Of a stretch of DNA of 64,000 bases, positions 36,997 through 48,120 are shown piece after piece (within the stretch, counting starts at the first letter, position 1; each line of letters opens with the position of its first letter). Source of the stretch: Mycolicibacter heraklionensis (GTDB taxonomy: Bacteria > Actinomycetota > Actinomycetes > Mycobacteriales > Mycobacteriaceae). The notes under the pieces were generated by a model. That model saw nothing but the letters and a program-made list of their open reading frames with translations, made no database searches and was not told the origin of the DNA. Where the stretch lies: NCBI RefSeq assembly GCF_001021505.1, contig NZ_LDPO01000008.1, positions 1 through 64,000 on the forward strand, read 5' to 3'. The translations under genes were made by a program, and so were the position numbers.

Positions 36997-37968
36997 TCAG
37001 CCCGCGTTGCGCGCCAGGTTGATCGCGTAGTCGCTGACGAAGTGTCCCGCCGCGGGTTCCCCGGAGCCGCAGCTGCCGTCGGACTCCCCGACCCGCTTGA
37101 CCCACAGGTAGGCGTCGGCGTGCTGCCCGGCGGTGTCGGCGGTGGGCGGCGTGCCCAGCGCGCGTCCGCTGGGGTTGCACCAGCCGAACGGGTCTCCCTC
37201 GGCCGGGCCGTTGCCGTTGCGGGAGGTGTCGATGACGTAGTGCGCGCCGCCGGTCATCCCGGAGATCTCTTCGCCGTAACCGATTTCCTCTTCGGTGCTG
37301 AAGTAGTTCGTGGAGTTGAGGGCGAAGCCCCGCGCGCGGCCCACCCCGGCCTGGTTGAGGCGGTTAGCCATTTCACCGGCGTTGACCCAGCGCGAGTGCC
37401 CGGCATCGACGTAGACGGCGGTGGCCGGGTTGCGGCCCAGCGTGTCGACGGCGTAGCTGATCAGGTCGAAGCGCTCCTGGCGCTGGTCGCCGGAGAGGCA
37501 GTCGGCCATCGCGAGCGCGTCGGGCTCGAGGACGATCGCGGCCGGGTTGCCGCCGATCCCGTCGGCGATGCTGTCGATCCAGGCGCGGTAGGACGCGCCG
37601 GAGGAGAATCCGCCCGCGGCGTAGCTGCCGCAGTCACGGTGCGGGATGGCGTAGAGCACCAGCACCGGCATGGCACCGGCCGCCGCCGCCGCACCGGTGT
37701 GACGGGCCACAGTCGAGCCGACCGAACCCGCACCGAACGCGTGGTCCAGCCAGTACGCCTGCGGCGTGTTGGCTACCCGGGCCAGCTCGGCGCTCTCCGG
37801 CTGGGCATTGGAGGCATGCATCGCCTTCGAGATGGGATCGACATAGAAGGGCATGCCGGCCAGCGGGTTGTCCCCGTCGGCGTGGGCGGGGGCTGCGCCC
37901 GCCAGGGCCGCAGCGGCAAGGAGGGGGGTGAGGCAGCGCGCGACTGCACCAAATGCTGAGGGGATCAC
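36997..37968 (-). CDS. Secreted glycoside hydrolase family 6 (endoglucanase-like)
   Basis: About 323 residues from GTG 37968. A TTG at 37974 is also possible. No clear SD is seen. The Sec signal peptide ends LAGAAPAHA. GH6 motifs are present: YAIPHRDCGSYAAGG, the catalytic-acid motif VLEPDALAM, and VYVDAGHSRWVNA. The C-terminal part contains FGWCNPSGRALG and WVKRVGESDG. It resembles CelA1 of M. tuberculosis (Rv0062) and should cleave beta-1,4-glucan outside the cell. No cellulose-binding module is present. Confidence 0.9.
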   Translation of the reverse strand: MIPSAFGAVARCLTPLLAAAALAGAAPAHADGDNPLAGMPFYVDPISKAMHASNAQPESAELARVANTPQAYWLDHAFGAGSVGSTVARHTGAAAAAGAMPVLVLYAIPHRDCGSYAAGGFSSGASYRAWIDSIADGIGGNPAAIVLEPDALAMADCLSGDQRQERFDLISYAVDTLGRNPATAVYVDAGHSRWVNAGEMANRLNQAGVGRARGFALNSTNYFSTEEEIGYGEEISGMTGGAHYVIDTSRNGNGPAEGDPFGWCNPSGRALGTPPTADTAGQHADAYLWVKRVGESDGSCGSGEPAAGHFVSDYAINLARNAG

Positions 37969-38031
37969 AGGCAAAAATTACCTCACCGCCGACTTGAGGT
38001 CACAAGAAGGTCACGATCGCGGCCGGATCGC

Positions 38032-39252
38032 TCAGCCGAGCAGCGCGTCGACGAAGGCGCCCGGCTCGAACGGAGCCAGATCGTCGGGTCCCTCACCGAG
38101 CCCCACCAGCTTGACCGGCACTCCGAGCTCCTGCTGCACGCGGAAGACGATCCCGCCTTTGGCGGTTCCATCCAGCTTGGTCAGCACCACCCCGGTGATG
38201 TCGACGACGTCGGCGAACACTCGGGCTTGGGCCAGGCCGTTCTGCCCGATGGTGGCGTCCAGGACCAGCAGCACCTCATCGACGGCAGCCCGGCGTTCCA
38301 CCACCCGCTTGACCTTGCCGAGCTCGTCCATCAGACCGGTCTTGGTGTGCAGTCGTCCCGCGGTGTCGATGACCACGACGTCGGCGCCTTCGGACACGCC
38401 CTTGTCGACGGCGTCGAAAGCGACCGAGGCCGGATCGGCGCCCTCGGCGCCGCGCACCACCTCGGCCCCCACCCGCGCTGCCCAGGTCTGCAGCTGGTCG
38501 GCCGCGGCGGCCCGGAACGTGTCGGCCGCCCCCAGCACCACGCGGCGGCCGTCGGCCACCAGCACCCGGGCCAGTTTGCCGACGGTGGTGGTCTTGCCGG
38601 TGCCGTTGACCCCGACCACCAGCAGTACCGACGGGTGGTCGTCGTGCGGCAGGGCCCGAATGGAGCGCTCCAGACCGGGCTGCAGCTCGGCGATCAACAC
38701 GTCGCGCAGCACGGCGCGAGCCTCGGCTTCGGTGCGCACCTGACCGCCGGCCAGCCGTCCGCGCAGCTGAGTCACCACCGATTCGGTGACGACGGGGCCC
38801 AGATCGGCCACCAGCAGGGTGTCCTCGACGTCCTGCCAGGAGTCCTCGTCGAGGTCTCCGCCGCCCAGCAGCCCGAGCATGCTGCGGCCCAAAGCGTTCT
38901 GCGACTTGGCCAACCGACCGCGCAGACGTTCCATCCGGCCGTCGACAGGTTCGATCGCGGGTGCTGCCGGTTCCGCTTCGGGCAGTTCGACGTCGGTGAT
39001 GGTCCGTTTCGGCGCGTCACGCGGAACGGTCGCGTCGTCTCCGATGACGGGGGCCGGTGGCTCCGAAGCTTCAGTCCGGCTGAACGTGATGCCCGATTCG
39101 GCGGCGTAGCCCCCAGAGCGGTCCAGGCTCTCGCGTTGCGGCGCCGACAGATTGATACGCCCTCGGCGGTGACGCACCAGACCGAAGATCAGTGTGGCGA
39201 TGACGACGAGGGCGGCGGCGACCGCTAGGGCAATCCAGAGACCTTCAGACAC
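38032..39252 (-). CDS. ftsY: Signal recognition particle receptor FtsY
   Basis: 406 residues. An N-terminal membrane helix (WIALAVAAALVVIATLIFGL) and a short acidic linker precede the NG GTPase domain: GVNGTGKTTTVGKLA, AADTFRAAAADQL, IDTAGRL and TKLDGTAKGG. FtsY docks Ffh-ribosome complexes at the membrane. It lies downstream of smc, with an Uma2 gene on the opposite strand in between. Confidence 0.97.
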   Translation of the reverse strand: MSEGLWIALAVAAALVVIATLIFGLVRHRRGRINLSAPQRESLDRSGGYAAESGITFSRTEASEPPAPVIGDDATVPRDAPKRTITDVELPEAEPAAPAIEPVDGRMERLRGRLAKSQNALGRSMLGLLGGGDLDEDSWQDVEDTLLVADLGPVVTESVVTQLRGRLAGGQVRTEAEARAVLRDVLIAELQPGLERSIRALPHDDHPSVLLVVGVNGTGKTTTVGKLARVLVADGRRVVLGAADTFRAAAADQLQTWAARVGAEVVRGAEGADPASVAFDAVDKGVSEGADVVVIDTAGRLHTKTGLMDELGKVKRVVERRAAVDEVLLVLDATIGQNGLAQARVFADVVDITGVVLTKLDGTAKGGIVFRVQQELGVPVKLVGLGEGPDDLAPFEPGAFVDALLG

Positions 39253-39371
39253 TTCGCCATTGTTTCAGGGCTGCGAAGGGCAGGGCTTGTCGGTGGTGCC
39301 CGGCAGACTGCGGTCAACACGCCTTGGGGCGTAACCTGCGAGTATTCGAGTTGCCATCCAGAGGGGGTGTC

Positions 39372-39944
39372 ATGTCCGTGCTGGCAGATGATCGGCCGTT
39401 CGACCTGATGACCCTGGAGCAGTGGGACGCACTTGAGGTCGCCCACACGCGACGGTGGGAGCTCAGCGAGGGAAGCATCATCATGTCGCCGCGCCCACAG
39501 GTCACCCATCAACGGATTTCACGACAACTCATCGGCCTCCTACAAGATCACCTGCCCGACGGGCTCGAGCCGCTGGCCGAGATCGAGGTCACCACCATCG
39601 CGTCGTTCCCGCCCAGTGTCCGAGACCCGGATATCGCCGTGATCCGCAGCGAAGCGGTCGAGGGACGTACTGTTCGTGTCCCGGCAACCGATGTGGTGCT
39701 CATCGTCGAGATCGTCTCGGCGGGCTCGCGCAGCATGGACCACGTGATGAAGCGGTACGAGTACGCCAAGGCGGGCATCGAGCACTATTGGATCGTCGAC
39801 CCCGAAGCGCCGTCGGGCGAGTGGTTCCTCGCATACCGTCTCGACGGCGAGGAGTACCGGCCGATCGCGGCCGTTGCCGGAGAACAGGTACACATGCACG
39901 AGCCGGTCGACATACGGTTCACCCTCGGCCAGTTGGCCGGCTAG
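39372..39944 (+). CDS. Uma2 (DUF820) family restriction-endonuclease-like protein
   Basis: 190 residues from ATG 39372, preceded by AGAGGGGG. The upstream in-frame start at 39324 lacks this. The nuclease-fold motifs are present: RDPDIAVI, then [19 protein letters not shown] with the E-x-(S) and downstream K, and [13 protein letters not shown]. Uma2 proteins are abundant in cyanobacteria and actinobacteria and their targets are unknown. It is a single gene inserted between ftsY and smc on the opposite strand and overlaps the smc stop by four bases. Confidence 0.85.
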   Translation: MSVLADDRPFDLMTLEQWDALEVAHTRRWELSEGSIIMSPRPQVTHQRISRQLIGLLQDHLPDGLEPLAEIEVTTIASFPPSVRDPDIAVIRSEAVEGRTVRVPATDVVLIVEIVSAGSRSMDHVMKRYEYAKAGIEHYWIVDPEAPSGEWFLAYRLDGEEYRPIAAVAGEQVHMHEPVDIRFTLGQLAG

Positions 39945-42900
39945 CTCTGGCTGGAGACCAGCTCCTCGCCCCGGATGCGTTGGGAGATCACCGCGGTGAT
40001 CCCGTCGCCCTGCATGGTCACCCCATACAGCGCGTCGGCGACCTCCATGGTCGGCTTCTGGTGGGTGATGACGATGAGCTGCGAGCGGGCCCGCAGCATC
40101 TCGAACAGCGACAGCAACCGGCGCAGGTTGGTGTCGTCGAGCGCGGCCTCGACCTCGTCCATGATGTAGAACGGCGACGGGCGGGCCCGGAAGATCGCGA
40201 CCAGCATCGCGATCGCGGTCAGCGACTTCTCCCCGCCGGACAGCAGCGACAGCCGCTTGACCTTCTTGCCGGGCGGACGGGCTTCGACGTCGACGCCGGT
40301 CGTCAGCATGTCGCTCGGGTCAGTCAGCAGCAGCCGGCCTTCCCCACCTGGGAACAGCGCCGCGAACACCTCGGTGAACTCGCGCTCCACGTCGGCGTAG
40401 GCGTCGGTGAAGACCTGCAGGATGCGCGCGTCGACCTCGGAGACCACGTCGAGGAGGTCTTTGCGGGCCGCCTTGACGTCCTCGAGCTGGGTGGACAAGA
40501 AGTTGTAGCGCTCCTCGAGCGCCGCGAACTCCTCAAGCGCCAGGGGGTTGACCCGGCCCAGTTCGGCCAGCTCGCGTTCGGCACGTTTGGCCCGGCGCTC
40601 CTGGGTGGCGCGGTCGTAGGGCATCGGGGCGGGCGCGGTCACCAGCTCGCCGCGTTCGCGGGCCTGCTCGAATTCGGCCATCTCCAGTTCGGTGGGCGGC
40701 AGCGCGACGTCCGGACCGTATTCGGCGATCAGGTCTGCCGAACTCATACCGAACTGTTCGAGCACGGTCTGTTCGAGCTGCTCGATGCGCAACGCGGCCT
40801 GCGCCTTGGCGACCTCGTCACGGTGCAGCGACTCGGTGAGCGCGGTCAGCCGGGTGCTCAGGGAGTTCACCTCGTCGCGGACGGCGGCCATCGCGGCGGC
40901 CCGCTGCTGGCGCTCGCTGGCCAGGCCGTCGCGGATCCGCGCCGCCGCGATCACCACATGGTGCAGGCGCTGGGCCAGCGCGCTGCCGGCGTCGGCCACC
41001 GCGGCCGCCGTCGTCGCCGCGCGTGCGCGTGCGGCACGGGCCTGCTCGGCGCGTAGCCGCGCCTCGCGTTCGGCCGCGGCCGCCCGGCGCAGGGAGTCCG
41101 CCTTGCCGCGGACCGCGTTGGCGCGTTCCTCCGCGGTACGCACCGCCAGCCGGGCCTCCACCTCGACGCTGCGCGCCGCCTCCGCGGCTGCCGCGATCTG
41201 TTGGCGGTCCACCGGTTCCACGGCTTCGGTGGGCTGGTCCTCTTCGGCGTTGCGCAGCCGGGCCTCGAGCTCGCCGAGCTCGGTGACGGTCTGGGCTCGG
41301 CCGGCCTCGAGCTCGTCACGCTCGCGCAGCCGGCGGCGCCACTCGGCCTCGGCGGCGCGCGCCTCCTGCCCCAGCCGGCCCAACTGCTCGTGGGTCGCGG
41401 CGATGGCGGCGTCGGACTCGTTGAGCGCGGCCAACGCCTGCTCGGTGGCGTCGCGGCGCGCCGATTGCTCGGCCAGTGCTCCCGCCAGGGCCGCGCCGAG
41501 TTCGCCGGCCTGCGTCTCTGCGGCGGCCAGCTCGGCGCGGGCCTTGTCGATCTCGCTGTTGATCTCCAGGGTGGACGGCTTGCGATCCGATCCGCCGCTG
41601 ACCCAGCCGGCACCGACCAGGTCACCGTCCAGCGTCACCGCGCGCACCCCGGGGCGCGCAGCCACCAGGTCCAGCGCCGTGGGCAGGTCGGCGACCACCA
41701 CCACCGCCGACAGCATGGCCGTCATCGCGCCGCGCAGCCGATCGGGGGCCTCGATCAACTCCAGTGCCCACAGCGCTCCGTCGGGCAGTGCCGCACGCTG
41801 TTCCGTGGCAGGCAGCGGCCAGTCCCCCAGCACGATCGCGGCCCGGCCACCGTCGCCGGTCTTCAGCGCGTTCAGCGCCGAGCGGGCCGCGCCGGCGTTC
41901 TCCGCGGCCAGCGCGTCGGCAGCAGACCCGAGCACCGCGGCCAGCGCCGCCTCATAACCCGAGCGCACCTTGACCAGCTTCGCAATCGACCCGAACAGCC
42001 CGGGATCAGTGTGGTTCGCCGCGAGCCAGGCGGCGCCGTCCCGGCGTTCCAGCCCCATCGACAACGCCTCGATACGGGCGCGCAGCGAAGCCACCTGTCG
42101 CTCGGCGGCGCGCTCGGCGGCCTGCAGTTCGGCGACGCGCTCCTCGGCCAGCTGCAAGGTGGCCACGGTCCGCTCGTGGTGCTCGTCCAGACCGACCTCG
42201 CCCTGATCGAGCTCGGAGACCCGGCCTTGAACCGTTTCGAACTCGGCCTGCGCGGCCTGGGCCCGCGCGGCGGCCTCCTCGATACGCGTCGACAGCTGCC
42301 CGACGTGAGTGTCGATCGACTCGACCCGCGCCCGAATCGTCTCCACCTGACCGGTCAGCCGGGCCAGGCCCTCACGCCGGTCGGCTTCAGCACGGACCGC
42401 CGCCAGATGCGCCTTCTCCGCCTCGGTGCTGCGGCGCTCCCGTTCGGCCAGCTCTGCGCGGGCCGCCTCCAGCCGGATACCGGCCTCGGCCAGTTCGGCC
42501 AGGAGTTGCTGCTCGGCCGCAGCCACCTGCTCGGCCTCGGCCTCCAAGGCGTCCGGGTCGACGCCGGCGGTGGTGATCGGCTCCTCGTCGAGATGTTGGG
42601 CGCGTTCGCTGGCGATTCGCACCGTGGCGCTGACCCGCTCGGCGAGCGCGGAGAGCGAGAACCACGTCTGCTGGGCGGCCTCGGCGCGATGGGTCAAGCT
42701 GGCGACCGCGGACTCGTGAGCGGTCAGTTCGTCGGCAGCCACCGCGAGGCGTTCGGTGATCTGGTCGTGTTCGCGACGCAACGTCGCCTCGGCGTCGGTG
42801 GTTCCGGCGAACTCGGCCTGCCGCGAGACCAGGTCGTCGGCGGTCAACCGCAGCTTGGCGTCGCGAAGGTCGGCTTGGATGGTGGCGGCTCGCCGGGCGA

Positions 42901-43531
42901 CTTCGGCCTGGCGGCCCAGCGGTTTGAGCTGGCGGCGCAGCTCGGTGGTCAGGTCGGTCAGGCGGGCCAGGTTGGCCGCCATCGCGTCCAGCTTGCGGAC
43001 CGCCTTCTCCTTGCGCTTACGGTGCTTGAGCACCCCGGCGGCCTCTTCGATGAAGGCCCGGCGGTCTTCGGGCCGCGACTCCAGGATCTGCGCCAGCCGG
43101 CCCTGGCCGACGATGACATGCATCTCACGGCCGATGCCGGAGTCGCTCAGCAGCTCCTGGACGTCCATCAACCGGCAGCTCGCGCCGTTGATCTCGTACT
43201 CGCTGGCTCCGTCGCGGAACATCCGCCGGGTGATCGAGACCTCGGCGTACTCGATCGGCAGGGCGTTGTCGGAGTTGTCGATGGTGACGGTGACCTCGGC
43301 GCGACCGAGCGGGGCGCGCGAGGAGGTGCCGGCGAAGATGACGTCTTCCATCTTGCCGCCGCGCAGCGTCTTGGCGCTGTGCTCCCCCATCACCCAGGCC
43401 AACGCGTCGACCACGTTGGACTTGCCCGAACCGTTGGGTCCGACCACGGCGGTGATACCCGGTTCGAAGCGCAGAGTCGTCGGCGCAGCGAAGGACTTGA
43501 AGCCCTTCAGCGTCAGACTCTTGAGGTGCAC
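39941..43531 (-). CDS. smc: Chromosome segregation protein SMC
   Basis: 1196 residues from GTG 43531 ([15 protein letters not shown]). The frame is open upstream, but that part overlaps the acyP gene. It has Walker [15 protein letters not shown], two long coiled coils around a hinge (about 515-690, [19 protein letters not shown]), the signature [20 protein letters not shown] and Walker [16 protein letters not shown] forms the condensin that organises and segregates the chromosome. It lies in the acyP-smc-ftsY order known from mycobacteria. Confidence 0.97.
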   Translation of the reverse strand: MHLKSLTLKGFKSFAAPTTLRFEPGITAVVGPNGSGKSNVVDALAWVMGEHSAKTLRGGKMEDVIFAGTSSRAPLGRAEVTVTIDNSDNALPIEYAEVSITRRMFRDGASEYEINGASCRLMDVQELLSDSGIGREMHVIVGQGRLAQILESRPEDRRAFIEEAAGVLKHRKRKEKAVRKLDAMAANLARLTDLTTELRRQLKPLGRQAEVARRAATIQADLRDAKLRLTADDLVSRQAEFAGTTDAEATLRREHDQITERLAVAADELTAHESAVASLTHRAEAAQQTWFSLSALAERVSATVRIASERAQHLDEEPITTAGVDPDALEAEAEQVAAAEQQLLAELAEAGIRLEAARAELAERERRSTEAEKAHLAAVRAEADRREGLARLTGQVETIRARVESIDTHVGQLSTRIEEAAARAQAAQAEFETVQGRVSELDQGEVGLDEHHERTVATLQLAEERVAELQAAERAAERQVASLRARIEALSMGLERRDGAAWLAANHTDPGLFGSIAKLVKVRSGYEAALAAVLGSAADALAAENAGAARSALNALKTGDGGRAAIVLGDWPLPATEQRAALPDGALWALELIEAPDRLRGAMTAMLSAVVVVADLPTALDLVAARPGVRAVTLDGDLVGAGWVSGGSDRKPSTLEINSEIDKARAELAAAETQAGELGAALAGALAEQSARRDATEQALAALNESDAAIAATHEQLGRLGQEARAAEAEWRRRLRERDELEAGRAQTVTELGELEARLRNAEEDQPTEAVEPVDRQQIAAAAEAARSVEVEARLAVRTAEERANAVRGKADSLRRAAAAEREARLRAEQARAARARAATTAAAVADAGSALAQRLHHVVIAAARIRDGLASERQQRAAAMAAVRDEVNSLSTRLTALTESLHRDEVAKAQAALRIEQLEQTVLEQFGMSSADLIAEYGPDVALPPTELEMAEFEQARERGELVTAPAPMPYDRATQERRAKRAERELAELGRVNPLALEEFAALEERYNFLSTQLEDVKAARKDLLDVVSEVDARILQVFTDAYADVEREFTEVFAALFPGGEGRLLLTDPSDMLTTGVDVEARPPGKKVKRLSLLSGGEKSLTAIAMLVAIFRARPSPFYIMDEVEAALDDTNLRRLLSLFEMLRARSQLIVITHQKPTMEVADALYGVTMQGDGITAVISQRIRGEELVSSQS

Positions 43532-43550
43532 GGGGTGTGAGACTACCGGT

Positions 43551-43832
43551 CTAGCGTTCGGCGAATCCGTCGATCGGGTCTCCGGCGTCCGTCCAGTCGG
43601 CGACGACGGTGTCCACCCGGCCCGGCGTGGCGCCACCCTGCAGCAGCTCCAGCAGGCGCTGGCAGTCCGCGCGGGGTCCCTGAGCGACGACGTGCACGCG
43701 GCCGTCTGGGCGGTTGGCGGCGTACCCCGTCAGACCCAGCTCCAGCGCCCGCGAACGCGTCCACCACCGAAATCCCACGCCCTGGACGTGGCCGTGCACC
43801 CAGGCGGACAGGCGGACGTCAGGACCGGTCAC
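43551..43832 (-). CDS. acyP: Acylphosphatase
   Basis: 93 residues. The acylphosphatase motif [18 protein letters not shown] carries the catalytic Arg, and the Asn is in [19 protein letters not shown]. It hydrolyses acyl phosphates in the cytoplasm. It overlaps the upstream OsmC gene by 14 bases and ends 19 bases before smc. Confidence 0.94.
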   Translation of the reverse strand: MTGPDVRLSAWVHGHVQGVGFRWWTRSRALELGLTGYAANRPDGRVHVVAQGPRADCQRLLELLQGGATPGRVDTVVADWTDAGDPIDGFAER

Positions 43833-44235
43833 CGGAGTCGACCTCGAAGCGCACCTCGGTGCCGGATTTCAGGGTGCGGCCCACCGTGCAGACCTGATCG
43901 ATCGCCCGGTGCACGACGGTCAGCAGGCGCTGCTTGTCGGCGTCCTCCAGGCCCGACAGATCCAGCTCCAGAATCTCTTCCAGCAGCGGATAACGCTCCT
44001 GCTCACGATCGGCGGGCCCGGACACCCGGATCGTCGCTGAATAGTCATCGCCGAGCCGGCGGGCCAGCGGTGCGTCACTGGACATTCCGCTGCACGCGGC
44101 AAGCGCGATCTTGAGCAGCTCCCCGGGGGTGAAGACGCCGTCGACGTCTTCGCTGCCGACCAGCACCTGTGCGCCCCTCGAACTGCGTCCGGTGTAGCGG
44201 CGGGTTCCGGTTCGTTCCACCCATAGTTCCGTCAT
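43819..44235 (-). CDS. OsmC-family peroxide reductase
   Basis: 138 residues. The two reactive cysteines of OsmC/Ohr proteins are in [15 protein letters not shown] and [10 protein letters not shown]. It probably detoxifies organic or fatty-acid hydroperoxides. It corresponds to Rv2923c and is the first gene of the OsmC-acyP-smc group. It is divergent from the DJ-1-like gene. Confidence 0.9.
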   Translation of the reverse strand: MTELWVERTGTRRYTGRSSRGAQVLVGSEDVDGVFTPGELLKIALAACSGMSSDAPLARRLGDDYSATIRVSGPADREQERYPLLEEILELDLSGLEDADKQRLLTVVHRAIDQVCTVGRTLKSGTEVRFEVDSGDRS

Positions 44236-44361
44236 GGGGACATCTTGGCAGCCCCAGGCTCGCCTTCGCCGAATGTGAACTCAGCGCGACAAAACTATCG
44301 ATTTCTCGGCGTCATTACACGCTCGGTGAACGGTGCCAAGGCGCGTAGTCTCATCTGGATC

Positions 44362-44991
44362 ATGCAGGTAGCGATCCCACTCTTCCCGCGATTCACCGCC
44401 TTGGACGCGATCGGGCCCTATGAGGTGCTGCAACGGATTCCGGGTGTCGAGGTGATTTTCGTCGGGCACCACCGCGGCGAGGTTCGCAGCGACAACGGCA
44501 TGCTCGGAGTCCTCTGCGACGCCCGATTCGACGAGCTGACCGCACCGGATGTGATCGTCGTCCCTGGCGGTATCGGGACGCGGGCATTGCTCGACGACGC
44601 GGAGTTACTCGACTGGGTGCGCACTGCCCACACCCACACCAGGTTCACCGCCTCGGTGTGTACCGGCTCGCTGCTCTTGGCCGCCGCGGGGATCCTGGAT
44701 GGCCTGACCGCGACCACCCATTGGGGGGCCGTCGAGCTGCTGGAACACCTGGGCGCCCGCTATGTGGAGCAGCGCGTGGTCGAGCATCTGCCGCAGCGGA
44801 TCGTCACCTCCGCGGGGGTCTCCAGCGGCATCGATATGGCGCTGCGGCTCGTCGAACTGCTGGTGGACACCGAAACGGCGTGCGCCGTCCAATTGCTGAT
44901 CGAGTACGACCCGCAGCCCCCATTTGACTGCGGATCGCTGGCCAAGGCCGGCGAGGGCGTCCGGCGGCGGGCCGCGCAGCTGCGGCGCTGA
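44362..44991 (+). CDS. DJ-1/PfpI-family protein (isonitrile-hydratase-like)
   Basis: 209 residues from ATG 44362. Upstream codons from 44245 are open but not family-like. The glutamine-amidotransferase-like fold has VVPGGIGTRALLDD and the nucleophile elbow TASVCTGSLLLAAAG followed by GLTATTHW, as in isonitrile hydratases and AraC-type amidase domains. No DNA-binding domain is attached. The substrate is uncertain. It precedes the PIG-L gene by 33 bases on the same strand. Confidence 0.85.
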   Translation: MQVAIPLFPRFTALDAIGPYEVLQRIPGVEVIFVGHHRGEVRSDNGMLGVLCDARFDELTAPDVIVVPGGIGTRALLDDAELLDWVRTAHTHTRFTASVCTGSLLLAAAGILDGLTATTHWGAVELLEHLGARYVEQRVVEHLPQRIVTSAGVSSGIDMALRLVELLVDTETACAVQLLIEYDPQPPFDCGSLAKAGEGVRRRAAQLRR

Positions 44992-45024
44992 CGCACCCGG
45001 CAGTCGCGGGCATACTGGTCCGTT

Positions 45025-45798
45025 ATGGCCACCGTCGTCGCCTTCCACGCTCACCCCGACGACGAGGCGATCCTGACCGGGGGAACCTTGGCGCGAGCGG
45101 CCGCCGAGGGGCATCGCGTGGTTGTGGTGGTAGCGACCGACGGACGGGTCAGCAATGACGACGGCGATCGTCTCGTCGAATTGCGTTCGAGTGCAGAGAT
45201 TCTCGGCGCGCACCGGGTCGAATGTCTGGGCTTCGCCGACAGTGGCTTCGGGGCGGAGTTCTATCCCGACCCGCCGGGGCGGGTCAGGTTCGCCCGCGCC
45301 GACATCGAGGATGCGGCGCAGCGACTGGCAGCCATCCTGCGTGACGAAGACGCGGATCTGCTCCTGAGCTACCAGCCCAACGGCGGCTACGGCCACCGCG
45401 ATCACGTGCGGGTTCATCACGTCGGCAAGCGGGCCGCGCAGATCGCGGCGACACCGCGGGTGCTCGAGGCGACGATGCCCCGGGAACTGTTGGCCCGGAT
45501 CGCCCATGCGGCGCGACTACTGCGGCTGCCGGCCCCCTACGAGCGCGACGTGGTGCGCACCGCGTACGCGCCGGGGGCGAGCATCACCCACCGGATCAAC
45601 GTGTTCGGGTTCGCCCGGCAGAAGCGGGATGCCTTCGCCGCGCACCGCTCCCAGATCGGCGCCAACCCGGCCGCGGCCCGCCTTTTCGCAGTGTTGCTGC
45701 GGCTTCCCCCGCAGGTGGCCGGCCTGATGTTCGGCCGGGAGTGGTTCGTCGATCCGGCGCTGCCGCCGGGGCGGGTGTGCCGCGACATCTTCGAGTGA
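45025..45798 (+). CDS. PIG-L family deacetylase
   Basis: 257 residues. The zinc motif HAHPDDEAI is at the N-terminus and the later His in GYGHRDHVRVHH. The family removes N-acetyl groups from amino sugars (for example MshB, Mca and GlcNAc-PI deacetylases). The C-terminal part lacks the MshB-specific features I know, so it is probably another deacetylase. It may be co-transcribed with the DJ-1-like gene. Confidence 0.9.
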   Translation: MATVVAFHAHPDDEAILTGGTLARAAAEGHRVVVVVATDGRVSNDDGDRLVELRSSAEILGAHRVECLGFADSGFGAEFYPDPPGRVRFARADIEDAAQRLAAILRDEDADLLLSYQPNGGYGHRDHVRVHHVGKRAAQIAATPRVLEATMPRELLARIAHAARLLRLPAPYERDVVRTAYAPGASITHRINVFGFARQKRDAFAAHRSQIGANPAAARLFAVLLRLPPQVAGLMFGREWFVDPALPPGRVCRDIFE

Positions 45799-45831
45799 AC
45801 TGGGGCCACCGCGGCGCGGGACGACGACGGC

Positions 45832-45891
45832 GCGAGCGTGCGCAGAATGCCACGATTTGCGGCGTGTTGGCGTGCAAACATGCACGTTCGC
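45832..45891. terminator. Long imperfect hairpin between convergent genes
   Basis: GCGAGCGTGC (45832-45841) pairs with GCACGTTCGC (45882-45891) with one mismatch, and the inner part contains TGCAAACATGCA. It fills the gap between the PIG-L and mutM 3' ends and could terminate both. Similar GCGAGCGTGC-type intergenic hairpins recur in mycobacterial genomes, from memory. Confidence 0.5.
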
Positions 45892-45908
45892 CGAAAAGAG
45901 AACGACAG

Positions 45909-46745
45909 TCAGCGTTGGCAATTCGGGCAGAAGTACGACGATCGGTTCATAAATTTCACCCGGCGGATCGGCGTCCCGCAACGCCGGCACGGCTCGTCTT
46001 CACGGCCGTAGGCGTCCAATGACCGGCTGAAGTAACCGGATTCACCGTTGACGTTGACGTAGAGCGAATCGAACGAGGTACCCCCGACGGCCAGGGCGTC
46101 GTTCATCACCTCTGCGGCGGCGCCCAGCAGTGCCCGCAGCCGCGGCCGAGACAGCCGATCGGCCACCCGGGTGCCGCGAATCCCGGACCGCCACAGTGCT
46201 TCATCGGCGTAGATGTTGCCGATACCCGAGACCACGGTCTGGTCGAGTAGTTGGCGTTTGATCTCGGAGTGCTTGCGCCGCAACACTTCGACCACCGCTT
46301 CGACATCGAAGTGCGGATCCAGCGGGTCGCGGGCCAGATGGGCGACCGGAACCGGCAGCACGCTGCCGTCCACGGCGACCAGGTCGGTGAGCTGCCACCC
46401 GCCGAACGTCCGCTGGTCGACGAAGCTGACCTTCGTACCGTCGTCGAGCACCGCGGCGATCCGCAGATGCCTGCTGTCGGGCAGCTCGCCCAGCAGCATC
46501 TGACCACTCATCCCCAGGTGCACCACCAGCGCCTCGTCCGTACTCAATAGCAGCCAGAGGTATTTACCGCGCCGGTCGGTGCCGGTGATCCGGGCGCCCA
46601 GCAGTCGGCCGGTCAGATCGGCGGGGCCGGCGTCGTGCCGGCGCACCGCCCGCGGATGGTGCACTCGCACTGCGGTGATCGTGCGCCCGACCAGGTGCTC
46701 GTTCAGGCCGCGCCGAACCACCTCGACCTCGGGGAGTTCGGGCAT
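45909..46745 (-). CDS. mutM: Formamidopyrimidine-DNA glycosylase (MutM/Fpg)
   Basis: 278 residues from ATG 46745, giving the catalytic N-terminal Pro-Glu ([10 protein letters not shown]). It has the H2TH region ([20 protein letters not shown]) and a complete C-terminal zinc finger ([10 protein letters not shown] to CPNCQR). It removes 8-oxoguanine and starts base excision repair. It follows rnc by two bases, in the yceD-rnc-mutM operon. Confidence 0.97.
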   Translation of the reverse strand: MPELPEVEVVRRGLNEHLVGRTITAVRVHHPRAVRRHDAGPADLTGRLLGARITGTDRRGKYLWLLLSTDEALVVHLGMSGQMLLGELPDSRHLRIAAVLDDGTKVSFVDQRTFGGWQLTDLVAVDGSVLPVPVAHLARDPLDPHFDVEAVVEVLRRKHSEIKRQLLDQTVVSGIGNIYADEALWRSGIRGTRVADRLSRPRLRALLGAAAEVMNDALAVGGTSFDSLYVNVNGESGYFSRSLDAYGREDEPCRRCGTPIRRVKFMNRSSYFCPNCQR

Positions 46746-46747
46746 GC

Positions 46748-47476
46748 TCAGGCCTGCGGCGCTTCGTTCACTGCAGCCGGGGTGTCCGAGGCGTCCAGGG
46801 CCTGCCAGGCCGCTGCCGCGGCCTTCTGCTCGGCTTCTTTCTTGGTCCGGCCGACGCCGGTGCCGTAGGCGGTCTCGGACACAACGGCGGTCGCGGTGAA
46901 CTCGCGGTCGTGGTCGGGTCCGGTGGAGGTGACCTGATAGGACGGCACACCCAGACCGCGGGCGGCCGTCAGTTCCTGCAGGCTGGTTTTCCAATCCAGG
47001 CCGGCGCCCAGCGTGGCCGCGGTGTCGAGCAGCGGACCGAACAGGCGCAGGATCACCTCCCGGGCGGTGTCGATGCCGTGCTGGAGGTACACCGCCCCCA
47101 ACAGGGACTCCATCCCGTCGGCCAGGATGCTGGATTTGTCGGCGCCGCCGGTGTTTTCCTCGCCCCGGCCGAGCAGCAGGTGGGCCCCCAGTCCGTCCTC
47201 GGTCAGGCCCCGCGCCACATCGGCCAAGGCGGCGGTGTTGACCACGCTGGAGCGCAGTTTGGCGAGGTCGCCCTCGGGCCGGTCCGGGTGGCGGTGGAAC
47301 AGCTCGTCGGTGATGGTCAGTCCGAGCACGGCGTCGCCCAGGAACTCCAGGCGCTCATTGGTGGGCAGGCCGCCGTGCTCGTAGGCGTAGCTGCGATGCG
47401 TGACGGCCAACGTGAGCAGGTCGTCGGGCAGGTCCACGCCGAGTGCGTCCAGCACGGCTTGCCGGGGACGGCTCAC
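46748..47476 (-). CDS. rnc: Ribonuclease III
   Basis: 242 residues. The RNase III signature [14 protein letters not shown] and the second metal site [12 protein letters not shown] are followed by a C-terminal double-stranded RNA-binding domain ([11 protein letters not shown] to [13 protein letters not shown]). It processes rRNA precursors and structured transcripts. The start overlaps the YceD-family stop by four bases. Confidence 0.97.
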   Translation of the reverse strand: MSRPRQAVLDALGVDLPDDLLTLAVTHRSYAYEHGGLPTNERLEFLGDAVLGLTITDELFHRHPDRPEGDLAKLRSSVVNTAALADVARGLTEDGLGAHLLLGRGEENTGGADKSSILADGMESLLGAVYLQHGIDTAREVILRLFGPLLDTAATLGAGLDWKTSLQELTAARGLGVPSYQVTSTGPDHDREFTATAVVSETAYGTGVGRTKKEAEQKAAAAAWQALDASDTPAAVNEAPQA

Positions 47477-48081
47477 CGCTCACCGTCGTCGCTCGGCCCG
47501 GCGCCGTCCTGCGGTTCCAGCATTCCCGCCAATTTCGCCCAGCGCGGATCGATCTTGTCGTGGTGATGGCCGGCCTCGGCGGTGGCCAGCACCACCCCGC
47601 AGTCCGGGCACAGTCCCGGACAGTCCGGGTCGCACAACGGGGACAATGGCAGAGCCAGGCCGACCGCGTCGACGATGGCCTGTTCGAGGTCTACCGCGTC
47701 GTCGACGACCCGGCCCATCTCGTCGTCGTCAGTGGTGGCATCGGTGGTGCTGTCGGGGTAGGCGAACAGCTCAGTCAACTCGACCTCGATGTCGCCGGTC
47801 AGTGGTTGCAGGCAGCGCGCACATTCGCCCGCAGTGTGCGCCGAGACCACACCACTGACCAGAACACCCTCGGAGACCGACTCCACCCGCAGATCCAGAT
47901 CGACTGCGCCATCCGCCGGAATCGCCACCAAATCCAGCCCGATGCGGGTGGGGCTGATCCGCTGCTCGTGCAGCGGCATCAACGCACCGGGGCGCCGCCC
48001 CAACCGGGAGACATTGACCACGAACGGCGCAGGCTGCTGTCGTCGTGCTGCCTTCATACCTGCGCCGGGGTGCCTCGCCAT
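47473..48081 (-). CDS. YceD/DUF177 family protein (Rv2926c-like)
   Basis: 202 residues. The DUF177 core has [20 protein letters not shown]. The C-terminal Cys-rich motif [14 protein letters not shown] probably binds a metal. In other bacteria YceD links to 23S rRNA metabolism and L32. The rpmF gene that often follows is replaced by rnc in mycobacteria. The gene lies 39 bases downstream of the sepIVA-like gene. Confidence 0.88.
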   Translation of the reverse strand: MARHPGAGMKAARRQQPAPFVVNVSRLGRRPGALMPLHEQRISPTRIGLDLVAIPADGAVDLDLRVESVSEGVLVSGVVSAHTAGECARCLQPLTGDIEVELTELFAYPDSTTDATTDDDEMGRVVDDAVDLEQAIVDAVGLALPLSPLCDPDCPGLCPDCGVVLATAEAGHHHDKIDPRWAKLAGMLEPQDGAGPSDDGER

Positions 48082-48120
48082 GCCGCGATTCTACGCAGCG
48101 CGTTAGTCGGCGTTCTCGGG

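Noticed and set aside
41201-43540. 779-codon plus-strand open frame
   Set aside because: Complement of smc. The codon pattern and composition (Gln/Gly/Arg/Leu-rich) are those of a shadow, and smc motifs on the other strand are unambiguous.
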